A program made the translations under genes and the position numbers. Shown piece after piece: positions 43,956 through 55,157 of a stretch of 64,000 bases of DNA; within the stretch, counting starts at the first letter, position 1, and each line of letters opens with the position of its first letter. The notes under the pieces were generated by a model. That model ran no database searches. It was not told where the DNA came from and saw only the letters and a program-made list of their open reading frames with translations. Source of the stretch: Vespula vulgaris (Eukaryota; Arthropoda; Insecta; Hymenoptera; Vespidae); assembly GCF_905475345.1 (NCBI RefSeq), contig NC_066591.1, forward strand, positions 2,583,501 to 2,647,500, in the 5' to 3' direction.

Positions 43956-44496
43956 ATAGAAATCCGTTAAGTGAGAGATAACGTATGTTTGATATGAATT
44001 TAATGTCCGTATCGATCGATGATTCTCTTTAAATGTAAAGAGAGTAATAATAATAATAACAACATTGTGAAGGAGACAAAAACATTAACTTATTCCAAGA
44101 ACACGACTCGAGAATTTTCTAAATATCAAAGAACTAGTTTTGTTTATACGAAACGACCTACGTCAGTATTCAAGAAGCCGCCGAGAAGGTAAGACGTACA
44201 ATCATAAGCTCTTTCGACTTATTAATAACGTTCATAAGCGATTTTAGAGTTACGACGCATTTATTATTCGACATATGCGACGATTTAATTTCTCGTAAAA
44301 TTCGTTAACAATAATTACGATAATGTAATTTCTTTAATTATCTCGTCGTTTTTATATTCCCATAACAGCGAGCGTTATATTTCGTTTCACCTATTTTCTA
44401 TAGAAATAAATCATCCATGGGAAGGTTAATAGAACGACAATAATCGATCGCTTTAGTACATAAGTATCGTAATCTTAAATAATTCGTATATTTTCT
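43956..44496. other. Unique AT-rich sequence
   Basis: A GAGAAGGTAAGA donor-like word at about 44185-44196 follows ACGTCAG at about 44160-44166. The enclosed 22 bp could be a micro-exon only by speculation. Confidence 0.35.
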
Positions 44497-44524
44497 ATCT
44501 ATAAGCGTATATCTATAAGCGTAG
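44497..44524. repeat. 14-bp tandem duplication
   Basis: ATCTATAAGCGTAT (44497-44510) and ATCTATAAGCGTAG (44511-44524) differ only at the last base. Confidence 0.9.
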
Positions 44525-45035
44525 AAAAATAATATTAAGTTTTCTTTTTTTATATATATATAATTTCTTCCATGTATGCATTTATATCGTTACAAATGGA
44601 CAAAACTAAAAGCTCGACATGAATTTATGGTCATATCATTTATGGCAATTTTCATAGAATTTATCGAGAAGAAGAGAAAAGCGTTAGATTTCATAGATAA
44701 CAACAGACATCAAACAACGAGGACGATTATTATCGTTTATAGCGTGTCCGCAAGTCTCGGACAACAATAACGAGCGACGTTATTTTTATTGACCGTAATC
44801 TTCGTAAACGTTTAGAGAAAGTCACGGTGAGAGGAGGACTTGGACGTTGTCGACAGCTGCGACGAGAACAGGATGAAAAATATTTTCGCTAAGGAACAAA
44901 TCGAACGTGACCCCGGCTAAGATTCCGATTTATTAAAAGAGCATTTTCAACATGGCGAACACAACGTTCGTACAGGAACGCGCTCGTTAATCGTCTGACG
45001 TTCTCACTTCTACTATTTAAATTTTAATTATATCG

Positions 45036-45037
<2 letters not shown>
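44525..45037. other. Unique AT-rich sequence
   Basis: Nothing recognised. Confidence 0.4.

Positions 45038-45074
<37 letters not shown>
45038..45074. repeat. (TA)n microsatellite
   Basis: About 36 bp pure TA. Confidence 0.95.
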
Positions 45075-45076
<2 letters not shown>

Positions 45077-45592
45077 TTACAAGGAAATTCGTGAGATAGG
45101 AAAAAGGAATTTTCTTATCTTCTGATTCTTTCTTTCGACATTTCTCTTATTTCCTTTGTTATTAATACTATCGGCGATATACGAAAAAAAAAGAAATACA
45201 TTATACAATAAAATAAAAATAATTAATCATCATGCAAGAAGAACCCTTGTGAGAAGACGATATTATAAATCATTCAATTGATCTATTATATTTATTTTTT
45301 ATCTTAATCTTTCTCTCGTTTTTCTTCTCTCGTGATTTTTTCTTCTTTATATATATATACATACATTAAATTATAGATGGGGGTGTAGATAATATTTGTG
45401 TTCTGATTCGCAAGGAATCGCCATTTGGTCCGTAGTTTGGCCACGCAGTTCGGCGATCGTCCCGCAAAACCGATCGTTACCCAAAGTGTCGCCTGGCGGG
45501 CTTGCGTGCAGGAATGCGATGTGAACCGGCCATTACGCGACGCGGTGTCACCCGAGGAGGGTAATTTTGTCGAAAGTCCATCGACGAGGAAT
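45075..45592. other. Unique sequence, GC-rich at right
   Basis: 45400-45570 is complex and CpG-rich with frames open on both strands and no domain match. AT-rich to its left. Confidence 0.35.
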
Positions 45593-45660
45593 AAGAAGAG
45601 AAGAAGAAGGAGGAGGAGGAGGAGGAGGAGGAGGAGGAGGAGGAGGAGGAGGAGGAAGAC
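45593..45660. repeat. (GGA)n trinucleotide tract
   Basis: About 17 GGA triplets preceded by GAA. It encodes poly-Arg or poly-Pro in spurious frames. G-triplet spacing is too short for classical G-quadruplex (GG runs only). Confidence 0.95.
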
Positions 45661-45794
45661 GGTGAGAAGGTCGAAAAAAGATGGGCAATGTGCCGCTAAG
45701 GTTCTCGATCGGCCGCATTCTTGCCGCACGATGGCGCGAGGACGAAAATTTTGCGGTCTCGTCTCTCTTCGATGGAGGACGAGAGGACTTCGAA

Positions 45795-45828
45795 AGAGTA
45801 AGAGAGAGTAAAAGAGAGAAAGAGAGAT

Positions 45829-45882
<54 letters not shown>
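45795..45882. repeat. (GA)n microsatellite
   Basis: Interrupted GA then about 50 bp pure GA. Confidence 0.95.
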
Positions 45883-45888
<6 letters not shown>

Positions 45889-45963
45889 CGATCACGTCGT
45901 CGCACGCCGCAAAATTATTTCGTTCCACTTTCGAACCTCCTTCGACGTTCTCCACACTCAATG

Positions 45964-45984
45964 TTTCTCTCTCTTTCTCTCTCT

Positions 45985-46018
<34 letters not shown>

Positions 46019-46021
46019 TTC
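45964..46021. repeat. (CT)n microsatellite
   Basis: Interrupted CT then about 25 bp pure CT. Lies 80 bp from the (GA)n at 45795-45882, so the two form a long complementary inverted pair. Confidence 0.9.
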
Positions 46022-46341
46022 GAAACTCCTTTGAGTCTTTTTATAGTTCCGATATCATCGGCATCTGCACGCTTCGATACTTCGTCGAGACATCGACGTA
46101 AGAAGAACCGGCGTATCGCGAACGACCAGCTCGGACGCTGCGTTTTTCGACTTCTCTTCGAGCTAGTCGATTATGTGCGTGCACGTGGGAAGATCGAGTC
46201 GAGGACGATCGATTGGTTTTGCTTCGAGAACTCGGAGACTTTGAGTTTATTGATAACGTTCTTAGAGATAAGTACTTGGAATTGAATTGAATTCGAACAA
46301 AGCTTCGAAGAAATGAAGGGAATGTTATTGGTTTCTTCTTT
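46022..46341. other. Unique sequence with overlapping E-box and Su(H)-type word
   Basis: CACGTG (46182-46187) overlaps CGTGGGAA (46184-46191), which matches the Su(H)/CSL consensus YGTGRGAA. The individual words occur by chance often; significance unknown. Confidence 0.3.
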
Positions 46342-46343
46342 CT

Positions 46344-46386
<43 letters not shown>

Positions 46387-46397
46387 TTCTCTTTCTA
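46342..46397. repeat. (CT)n microsatellite
   Basis: About 28 bp pure CT plus TTTCT interruptions. Confidence 0.9.
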
Positions 46398-47303
46398 TGA
46401 GAACATCGTCGTAATTAAAATTTATTGTCATTATAGAATTTATTTAGAAAATTATTCGTTTCTTTATCTCGATCCTACTTCGTAATAATACGTACGAATA
46501 TATTTGGAAATAATATATGTATGTTAAAAGTACCTATGTTATACTTTCTTTTATATATATATATATATAACAATCTTCTTTCAACGCAACCTGTGCGTGC
46601 ATTTTGATCCTATTTTACTGAAGAGTTTATTCTAATAATATTTACAAACGTAGGAAGTACACATAGAGTTCACATAAAGGACGTCATTCGGAATAATGAA
46701 GAAGAGCACGCCGAGTGGCTTGGCAATATTGAAAAAAAGTTCCGTCGTTTAGGTCGGTACAACAAACGATGCGGTCAATCGACGCAGATGGTTCGTTTAT
46801 CCCCGCGAAGCGGGAGGAAACCAACCGTACCGTGTACGAAACGTTCCGATAATTTTCTTTGCTTTATCCAAAGCGTCTCATGGAATACATACGTTTCCGA
46901 TATGTGTGCCGTAGATTGTACAAGCAGATGTTGCAGGCCTTCTCATCGATCGAAACCAACATGCCGACGTTTCGAGGAACGCCTCGAAAATTAGACATAC
47001 GCACGCGACATTTTCGAGGTATCGAAACTCATACAGTTCCTTGCAAAAGTATCTCTATGTGGATCGTTAGAACTCGTCCGATGACTCAGTAAACGACACG
47101 TCTTTTTTCTCTTTCTTTCTTTCTCAAGATATTAGCTATTTAATTTTATATTTGTTATGAAAAACGTCTGGCTCAATGTCATGTCCGACGTTTCCAAGAA
47201 TCGTTCTGAGAGAAAGGAAAAAAAAGAAAAACAAGACAAGTTCGTCGTAGAGACACGTCGAAAAAAGGAAAATAATTAATAACGTCGTAACATAGCAATA
47301 ACG
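46398..47303. other. Unique sequence
   Basis: AT-rich to 46700 with (TA)n at 46552-46569. GC-balanced at 46700-47090, open in two + frames, unrecognised. Confidence 0.4.
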
Positions 47304-47510
47304 TCATCGGTAACAGTCTTCGAACAAAGAGGTAACATATTCTTTTCCATTTGGAGGACCGTTCCCATCCGGAGAACAGTCTCTTCTTATTCTTTTACAT
47401 TTTTTACTTATTCTTTTACGGAGGACGACCACGAGAGCCGCGTAAATGCAAGCCGCACATCCGTATGCAAACATGATCCATTGTGGGACGCCTCGTTCCC
47501 TTCGAGTCAA
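47304..47510 (-). other. Open frame with a membrane-helix-like segment (weak exon candidate)
   Basis: On the minus strand this frame reads PQW, then a hydrophobic stretch of about 17 residues (FAYGCAACIYAALVVVL), then a strongly basic segment (RKRISKKCKRIRR), and ends EDCYR-stop at 47304. That layout resembles a single-pass membrane segment with a cytosolic tail. There is no ATG at the left border; upstream on the minus strand lies a T/C-rich tract ending in an AG near 47503. Part of the basic segment derives from an A-rich low-complexity DNA stretch. No family is recognised and chance is a good explanation. Confidence 0.12.
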
Positions 47511-48175
47511 AGTAATGAAAGAAGAAAGAGGATGAAAAGAAAAAGAAGAAAAGGAAAGGGATCCCTGCTGATGATCGTGGAAGATGTAAGTCCCTTACAC
47601 GAACCCTGAACCTTCCGTTTACTCGGCAAGAAAATGTAGCAGCACCGTAGTTGACGATGCAATCGAGGTAAGAGGGCCATGTGCTCTTACGAAGCACGAT
47701 CGTTCTCTCCCAGAAAACGAATTGAATTTAGAATCGAAGCGGCTGACGGGCAGGAGCTCTTTCCGTGTCCTTGAACGGCGAACGTAAATGGATGAAAATA
47801 GATTCCACCCGTGATCGTTTCGAGCATTACCTACTCCACCCCCTCCTTCTTCTCTTCCTATCGAATATTCGACTCCAGCTACGACGTGTTGTTTCAATGA
47901 TCGGCTAAAAAATTACAAGACAGATGGCAACAAAAAACATACACACACACACTATACATTCGTCAGAAAGTTATACTCTTCGAGAGATTGAATCGACGAT
48001 TATAAATCAAATCAACTTGAGTCATCTCGAGTAGAAGAAATTTTCCTAAAGATTAGGAAACGTATAGTAATAACAGATCAACGACGACAGATTAGATGTA
48101 AAAATTCTGCGATTCCGTTGAATTTCGTGGTGCGTTACGAGCTGGCTCCCACCGTAACAAACAAAAAGAAAGTGT
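47511..48175. other. Unique sequence
   Basis: A/G-rich at 47517-47560, GC-balanced unique at 47580-47880. Nothing recognised. Confidence 0.4.
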
Positions 48176-48280
48176 AAGAAGAAAGAGAAGGTAAGGAAGA
48201 GAAAAGAGGAGAAGAGAGAAGGAGAAGAAGAGAGAAGAAGAGAGAAGAAGAAGAAGAAGAAGAAGAAGAAGAAGAAAGAA
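48176..48280. repeat. Purine-rich (GAA)n tract
   Basis: About 100 bp of GAA/GA repeats. Confidence 0.9.
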
Positions 48281-48810
48281 TCCAATCGATACAAATTGGG
48301 AATGCGATGACGAGGCACATTTTCGCGGTAGTTTCGTTCGCAGGGCCCAACGATCGTCATCCTCTTCGTGTTCTTTCGTTTTCGGAAAAATAACGAACGA
48401 CCGCAATTAGCGGCTCGTTTTGCCGAATTACGAGAACCGTGGACGTCATTAGGGGCCGGCACCGTTTGGTTCACGGCACATCAGCAGCGGTTCGTTGTCG
48501 GTACCTATGTGTGCCCATAATATCGAACACTAGACAACAACAGGAAGAAACAATGGCACCCAGGGTGTCAAGAAATGTTACAAATAACCGCTTTTACCGA
48601 AAAGTACTGTTTAGCTCATAATTTTCTTCTCCTTCGTGGATGGGAGGAGCCTTGGTCACACCTTCTTCTTTTCTCGCTTCGTATATGCCGAGGGTGAGGG
48701 CGCGATTTCTAGTCTCGATGCCGAGTCAGACTGACAGTCATCCTCGTGCATTGTTTTTGCAAGGAAGCCCTCCTGTCAACATCGACGCCCCTCTTGGGAA
48801 AAAGAAAGGT
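48281..48810. other. Unique GC-balanced sequence
   Basis: Complex unique DNA with no recognised gene; several short open frames only. Confidence 0.4.
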
Positions 48811-49104
48811 TCTTTCTCTTTCTCTTTCTCTCTCTCTTTCTTTCTCTCTCTATCTTTCCCTATCTATCTCTATCTTTCTTTTTATTTTCTCGAGAAGAGT
48901 GTGACGAGGTCTCCCGTAGGAAATCGAAGCGTTCGACTTGAATTCGGAAACGCTTTAGAATCTACCACGTAGGACATACCAATATCGTCTATGCTTTTTC
49001 ATCTATCTTGGTTATGCTCTATGGAGCACGTACATTCTTTTTTTCTTTTTTTCCTTTTGTTCATTTCTTTTTCGTTTCCTTTATTTTCTTTTTTTTTTTC
49101 TTCA
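48811..49104. other. CT-rich and T-rich tracts flanking unique DNA
   Basis: CT/TTTC at 48811-48890 and T-rich at 49037-49104, unique between. Confidence 0.6.
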
Positions 49105-50129
49105 TCAACACACCATACGAACGATCCTAATTTTTTCTAGACTCATCCCACTCCTCGTCTCTTTCTTTCTTTCTTTTAAGATCCTACGTGTCCTTCGATT
49201 AATCATGAAATTCGATTTCGTCGTTCGAAAGGAAACGAAAAAATTGTAATACTTTTCGGAAAAATGATATCGAGTTTTGCCTTAAGCGAGGAAGGATACG
49301 CTTTTCTATCTCCCGAGTAAACTTCCTTCGAGGAGTCTCAGGTAAAGACGTTGAGGCGATACACAATACGTCTCACAGCGGGCAAGTTATTATTACTGGT
49401 TCGCCATTGTCCGGCTGTCAACAATTAGTTTAGATGATGCTTCAACATCCAGTCGAACAATGCCACCTGAGCTCGTCTCATCTTCTTCTCGATTTGGCCT
49501 CAGCTTCGTGGAAAACTGAATTGTTGAATAGTATACGATATGTACTACTTTCTTTTTTTCCTTCATCCCTTAACACCATCCCCTTTGTCATAGAGAAACA
49601 AACAAACGAAACTAACGAGGAAATCTAAAGTTCTATTGTCTTAATGACACGCGGCAACGATTATCTATATTTAATTAAATCGAGCATATCTTTCATCTAC
49701 CGCGGGAATAAATTACCGCGGAAAAACGTTGTGCACGTACCATCCCTATATTTGTCCTAGACTCATGTTTTTAGCTTTACAGGAATGAAAAAAGTACGTT
49801 GAAAATTTTCTCGAACGAATATTTTTATCCCATCTCGCAAAATCCATAGGATATCAAATCTCAAACGGGGATTCCCTTTGGAGAAGCTCTTCTCTGTCCT
49901 TTTCTATCCTGGTCTCTCTTCTCTTCCCTGCAGTTTTCTATCGAAAAGCGGCACGAAGAACGACTTCAAACGACAAAAGACGGAAAAACCAGAGGAGGGT
50001 TCTGGATGGTTACGTTTTGAGATCCCAGTAAGAGCGGAGAGAAAGAAAGAGAGAGATAGAGAGAACATCACAGCGAGTTCTCCTAGCATCGAAGAAGAAG
50101 ACAACCAAGGATGATACAAAATATTAATA
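49105..50129. other. Unique sequence
   Basis: About 1 kb without recognised genes. CTCAGGTAAAG at 49336-49346 is a weak adjoining acceptor/donor. Two CCGCGG words occur at 49702-49707 and 49717-49722. Confidence 0.4.
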
Positions 50130-50261
50130 TTGCGCGGCGTGTTCCCTCATAACTCACGGGCTGCTGAACGCGTTACGCACGCTCGACGGCGTCTATATCC
50201 CGAGGGACCCCAACGTATGGCCCTGGGATAAGCAGGATGCCAGAAAAGAGGAAGGGACTGT
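50130..50261. other. Unique GC-rich island
   Basis: Complex CpG-rich DNA next to a GA tract, no frame recognised. Confidence 0.3.
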
Positions 50262-50266
50262 TATAC

Positions 50267-50314
<48 letters not shown>

Positions 50315-50345
50315 ACGAGAAGAAGAAGAAGAAGGAGGAGGAGGG
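50262..50345. repeat. (GA)n and (GAA)n tract
   Basis: About 40 bp GA followed by GAA/GGA triplets. Confidence 0.9.
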
Positions 50346-50617
50346 TACGCGTGTCTTTGTGCCTTTTAAAAGGCTCAAGGACCTTCTCCGGACCATTGTG
50401 GCGTTCGCCGCGAATTGCAGGCGCATGTGTTCCTCTGAATGCGCCGCCACAGTTTATGGCGGACCCCGTGGAAAAACTTAGCCGTTCTTCGCCGTACAAC
50501 ACCCTTACCACGGGCATTATGTGCTGACATAACTCGTCAAAAATATTGTGATTGGTCGGCCATTCAACATGACGTTACCTGGATAGTTCTTCGCTGCAGG
50601 AAGGGAGTGAATGTTAA
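50346..50617. other. Unique GC-rich island
   Basis: Complex CpG-rich unique DNA (GGCGTTCGCCGCG at about 50400, GCGCCGCC at about 50440). Open frames overlap antisense and nothing is recognised. Confidence 0.3.
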
Positions 50618-50690
50618 AAAGAGAGAGAGAGAAAGAGAGAAGGAGATACATACATATATAAAGAAAGAGAGAGATAGAGAAAGAGAAAAT
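50618..50690. repeat. GA-rich tract
   Basis: Interrupted GA with a short CATA insert. Confidence 0.85.
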
Positions 50691-51339
50691 AGTCACGACA
50701 ATAGGATCTAGGAAGAGCTACCGGCTCTTTGCTAAACTGAACCAAGATCTTTACCGACATTTTTTTTTCTTTTTTTTCTTTATTTCCTTCTCCCGGAAAA
50801 AAAATATGATATTTTCCAGATCGATGGGCTTGGACGTGTCTCTGGAATTTCATCTAGATATGACCGAACAATGGTCTCTGATTCTTTAAGGGATAGTTTG
50901 GAGATATATTTGAAAAGGATCGAAAACGACGTGCGTGCAAACTCGTGGAAACGCAAACTTTATTTAGAATATAAGTATAGAATATTTTTGGTTTATGGTT
51001 AGGATGGATAATCTTTTCAAATGTACATATCTAAACACATAAATACACACGTATACACATAAGTATACATAGATTTAAAAGTAGAGAAATTTATTGTGCA
51101 TTTTGAACGAACAAATGACAAATATAAATTGTATAGTTTTAATCATCAGTAAGATCACGCGATATATCTATACGTTAATCGAAAATATTAATCGATCGTT
51201 GATAAATCTTTTTTATCTTATTACCGCGTGTTATATATTACGTTTGTGACAGAGTCACGTACGAAATTCGTATATAATGGAGTAAACGTGCAGACGATTT
51301 TGCGAGTAGCTAGGAAGATACGAAGTTGCTTCGGAAATC
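50691..51339. other. Unique AT-rich sequence
   Basis: T/A-rich at 50758-50800. Nothing recognised. Confidence 0.45.
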
Positions 51340-51609
51340 TTAAGCCTCCTCTACCGGAAGACGATCCTTTGGCAAACCGCGAGTCAAACTCCTAGCATCC
51401 ATGAATCTAGTCTTGCCTGCCCTCCCACTCGCTTGGCCGTTGGGCTCAGCCCTTTACCCGGCTTTTAGGGTTGCCGCGATGATGTTGCAAATTTAATCAT
51501 CTGCATACTTGGCGATTACACGGAACGCCGATCACAGAGGTCGCCAGGCATGCCCGCGGGGGTTTCCGGTTTGGTTTGTCCGAACTCCGTTTACGTTTAG
51601 GGTACAGAC
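51340..51609. other. Unique GC-balanced island
   Basis: About 250 bp of complex sequence without long frames, containing TTGCAAAT (51485-51492) next to TTTAATCA. It has the look of a regulatory element; conservation is untested. Confidence 0.35.
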
Positions 51610-51612
51610 TCC

Positions 51613-51678
<66 letters not shown>
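51610..51678. repeat. (CT)n microsatellite
   Basis: About 45 bp pure CT plus interruptions. Confidence 0.95.
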
Positions 51679-51779
51679 ATAATCGTGGACAATCTCTCTA
51701 TCTCCCCCATTCTCGACGAGTCTTCGTGCAGATCTAACTCACAAAATGTATCCTTGGCTAAATTCCTCTCATTGTTCGC
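51679..51779. other. Unique non-coding sequence
   Basis: Nothing recognised. Confidence 0.35.
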
Positions 51780-52220
51780 AAAAGTCGTTACAACATTTGA
51801 CAGGAATTTTTCAAAAAAAAATCGATAAAACCTAGCGCCGTCCGTCCATTAGGTAGAACAGTCTGATTCAAACGTCGGACACTGGATTCTGCATTTGGCA
51901 AATGAAAAGATAACGAGATTTGCTGGAAAATTTTTGCATTGGTACGAGTCACCCTTCCAGTCCATTGCGCTTCAAAGTGACACGTGCCTCCCTCGTCCAG
52001 CACTAACACCAGGAAGACTTGAGGCTACACAATCACCGACGTCGAGCATCCAACAGTCGGGAGAATCGTATTTTTTAACATCGGATACATTTCGCCTGTG
52101 GATACGAAGAGAAGAAGAGACCCCAGGCATTGGCTATCACGATTATGTTCCTGCCAACGAGCAGGAGAGGCACAACAACGAGTAGTGGAAGATGGGCGGA
52201 GGCCATCTCCCGATACCAAT
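51780..52220. other. Unique segment of distinct composition, open on both strands
   Basis: About 430 bp with few TCGA words compared with neighbours and fairly even base composition. Frames are open at 51895-52185 (+) and 51788-52009 and 52025-52219 (-). It could be a decayed mobile-element or pseudogene fragment, but no catalytic motif, terminal repeat or family similarity is recognised. Confidence 0.2.
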
Positions 52221-52474
52221 CAACGTAGAAACATTCCCACGTAATTGCTTTTTACGTAATGCTAAGCAGCCGAAGAGTTTCGTTTCGGTGCTTCCTATAG
52301 GTATTTGTTTTCCATCGGGGTGAACTCGCGATATTCCGTAGCAGCTGGATCAAAGCTCTACGCCTCGTTTCGCTCTGGAATTAATTGAATCGCCGATCCT
52401 CCTACGAAATTTCTTCCTCTTTCTATTGCTACGAGAACGTACCTACCGATTTCGTAAGTAAAACTTTCCTCGAG
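52221..52474. other. Unique sequence
   Basis: Nothing recognised. Confidence 0.4.
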
Positions 52475-52527
52475 GAACGAATGAACGAACGAACGAACGA
52501 ACGAACGAACGAACGAACGAACGAACG
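52475..52527. repeat. (ACGA)n tetranucleotide microsatellite
   Basis: About twelve ACGA units. The complementary TCGT form occurs at 33469-33520. Confidence 0.95.
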
Positions 52528-53083
52528 TTAACTATGTAACTTTAATTTTATACTTTTCGTTCTATTTCCATTTGTACCGATGTTTCCTTCGTCGAACGTT
52601 ACATCAAAAACTATGATAACGCAACGTTGATAATATATTACCATTTCCATATATAGACAATCTACATGTTTGTTATAATATTATTTGGGTCAGTACACAC
52701 ATTTTCTACTTTTCGTGATTGGAAATATAATCCAAATATTATCCCACGAGAGAGACAAACAGAAAGAGAGAAAGAGAGAGAGAGAGAGAAGGAGAGTAGG
52801 TACAGTAGTGTCGGAACGACTCCAGCCATAAAACGCATTACACGTCGTCGTTAGGGTGTCGAGCTCGTGCGTGGGTCGTCGCACGTAATGGCCAGAAACA
52901 TCTACGGTAGCTCGTCGCTGAATTCTACCACAGAGAGCAGAAAAAAAGGACAAAGAGATAAAAAGAAAGAGAAGGTAAAAGGTACTGTGATAAAATTCTA
53001 TTGTATCGCTCGCAGTAACGTTTAAGCTTCCTGTTTCTTTCTACTCGTCTCTCCCTTTTTTTCATCCGATTCTAAGGGATTCC

Positions 53084-53085
<2 letters not shown>
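52528..53085. other. Unique sequence with short GA tract
   Basis: GA-rich at 52750-52797 and A/G-rich at 52938-52975. Otherwise nothing. Confidence 0.4.

Positions 53086-53122
<37 letters not shown>
53086..53122. repeat. (CT)n microsatellite
   Basis: About 36 bp CT. Confidence 0.95.
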
Positions 53123-53124
<2 letters not shown>

Positions 53125-54695
53125 GCATATATACACACTCATTCACCGTCTGCTATCTCTCTCTTTCATTCGCCAAGGGTTTCTTTCCTGTATACAGAAA
53201 ACCTTGGCCCTCCTCGTCGCTCGTTGTCGCGACCTTTTATTAGCCTCTCAACTCTGGCACGGTATAAGGGTGACTTTTTTATTTCCCCACGGCTTGACAT
53301 CCGTCGATCTCTGTTTCGCATCCTCCTACCACTTGTTGCTCCGATCCCGTGTTTCTTCCAAGCCGCGATATGCCATCCACCCTCCTTTTTTTCTTTCCTT
53401 TTCGCCTTCCTTCTATCTACCCCCCTATCTCCGTGGAATTGTGAGTACGCTTTCGACCCTCTCAAACGAGCCATCCCTTTCTTCGATGAATGATATTCAT
53501 ACTCTTAACCTTGTCACATTTTCTTCTTCCTCGCTATTTTATTCATAGAGACGTTCGACCGCTCGATTTGATAATCGTTTCCTTCTTTTCTCTCTTTTGT
53601 TTCCTTTTTCCTTTCTATTTTTATTAAAATATCCCTCGTTCGTTTGAGAGTATCGATTATTTAGTAGGTATTTATTAGTTAGTTGTCAGATGCGTAGAGA
53701 ATTCAATTTCGGATAGACTTTTGTATTCGTCGATTCTTTTCCAAATTGCATTCCCCTCCCTCCCTTCGCCCACAAGCCGGACGAGATTTCATATGATTGC
53801 AGGCGGCACGTGTTTTCCTTTTGTTTTCGTTCCTTTTAATTTTTTTCTTTCGTTTTCCTCTTTCTTCTTTTTTCTTTTTCTATTTCTTTTTTACATTCCT
53901 CGTTCTTCCCCTTTTCGAAGACGTCGAACTGTAGGTATAAAGGTATTATTTTCGTGTAATCCTCGTCCAGAAAAAAAAACGTTGTAATTCACATTGTCGT
54001 TATACGCACGTATCCCTTGCTTGATTGCCAATAACATCTGAATGGATATATTGTTGTGTCAGTGTTTCTCAAAAAATGTTAGAATTTATGGGCCCGTCAA
54101 ATTCGCTTGACATTCTTTATTGAATAAAAATATCAAGGTCGTCGGAGATCGATGAATATTAAATTAATGTCCAAAAGAGTTAAAAACGTTAGCACGTTTC
54201 GATTAACCTAATGGAAATATTCAATCTCTTATTCTCGTAATTTCCCGACACAGATTTATATTCCTCTTCGTAAGGAATGTAAGATCCATTAATAATTTTA
54301 AATAATAACAGGTGTTTTTTTATTAGACGCAAATTCACGGAAGCGAGTATGCAAAGCCGAGAAGGAGAGATGAGTACCACTGTATCCAAACCGCAAACCA
54401 CGGTCCAATATAATGAGATTTAAATTACTGTGAGACTGTGACACAAGCGTCCTTTTTACGAATCGTTGCCTTCGCGATTCTCTCGCATGGCCAATTAGGG
54501 ATGAGGATTCGATTCGAGCGCTTCTCTGAAAATAATCGATTATCCTCCGCTCGAGGCGTTGTCGAATTTTCGACGGTATTTCTACGGACGATTTCGTCCG
54601 AGACAACGAGAAATAAATCTTTATTTCTCTCGTATTCGGAATATCATTTTAATATTAAAACTTACATCTCGGAATTTATGTCAAATTAGTTGGTA
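53123..54695. other. Unique sequence
   Basis: Long stretch with pyrimidine-rich DNA at 53330-53640 and 53840-53900 and AT-rich DNA elsewhere. Open frames at 53166-53548, 54298-54606 and 54438-54689 have no recognisable domain. Confidence 0.4.
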
Positions 54696-54719
54696 ATCGT
54701 TGGATCGTTGGATCGTTGG
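54696..54719. repeat. (ATCGTTGG)3 tandem repeat
   Basis: Three perfect copies of an 8-bp unit. Confidence 0.95.
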
Positions 54720-54866
54720 TATTTATGTTATAAAATTGTACACACCTATAAGTAGTTACGTCATGTATAGTATACGCATTAAGCCATAATAAAGAAGAAA
54801 ACAGGTCGAGAAAAGAATCCTCGAAGCATTCGTCGTAGTCGAATAGCAAATGCAGAGCGAGTGAAT
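54720..54866. other. Unique AT-rich sequence
   Basis: Nothing recognised. Confidence 0.35.
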
Positions 54867-55157
54867 TAGAGGATTGAGTCACCATACAAATCATACTTGA
54901 AGCGTATCATTTCCCGCGACAGAAGTCTTAGGAAAGTCGATTTTCTTGAATGCGTGCCCCGTTATTATCGGCATAAGACGTACGGCTGGAGGGTATTGCC
55001 AGCGAAGGGAGGCATTAAAACTCAATTTGTCCGAAGTAGAAGAAAACGAAACGAGCGGGCAGAGTTTACGAAGACACGTAAGGAGTTAGATGAGACGCGT
55101 ATCGTAGGACACCGAAGAGACAAACGCGATGTGTTGAACGAAGATAAGATACGTGAG
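54867..55157 (+). other. Candidate exon: open frame ending at a splice-donor-like site
   Basis: A frame with no stop runs from about 54870 to 55166. Near its end is CGTGAG followed by GTAAGG at 55152-55163, a good donor match, and the frame meets a stop two codons past the donor, as expected when reading from an exon into an intron. The encoded segment is Arg/Lys-rich (for example RSRRKRNERAEFTKTRKELDE) with no recognised domain. A weak acceptor-like CGCGACAG lies at 54916-54923. No ATG is present, so it could only be an internal exon. It may equally be a purine-rich chance frame. Confidence 0.15.

Noticed and set aside
44160..44196. 22-bp micro-exon between CAG and GTAAGA
   Set aside because: The acceptor has no pyrimidine tract, so the pair is probably coincidental.
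49336..49346. Ratchet-like CTCAGGTAAAG
   Set aside because: The upstream tract is interrupted by purines and the donor is weak.
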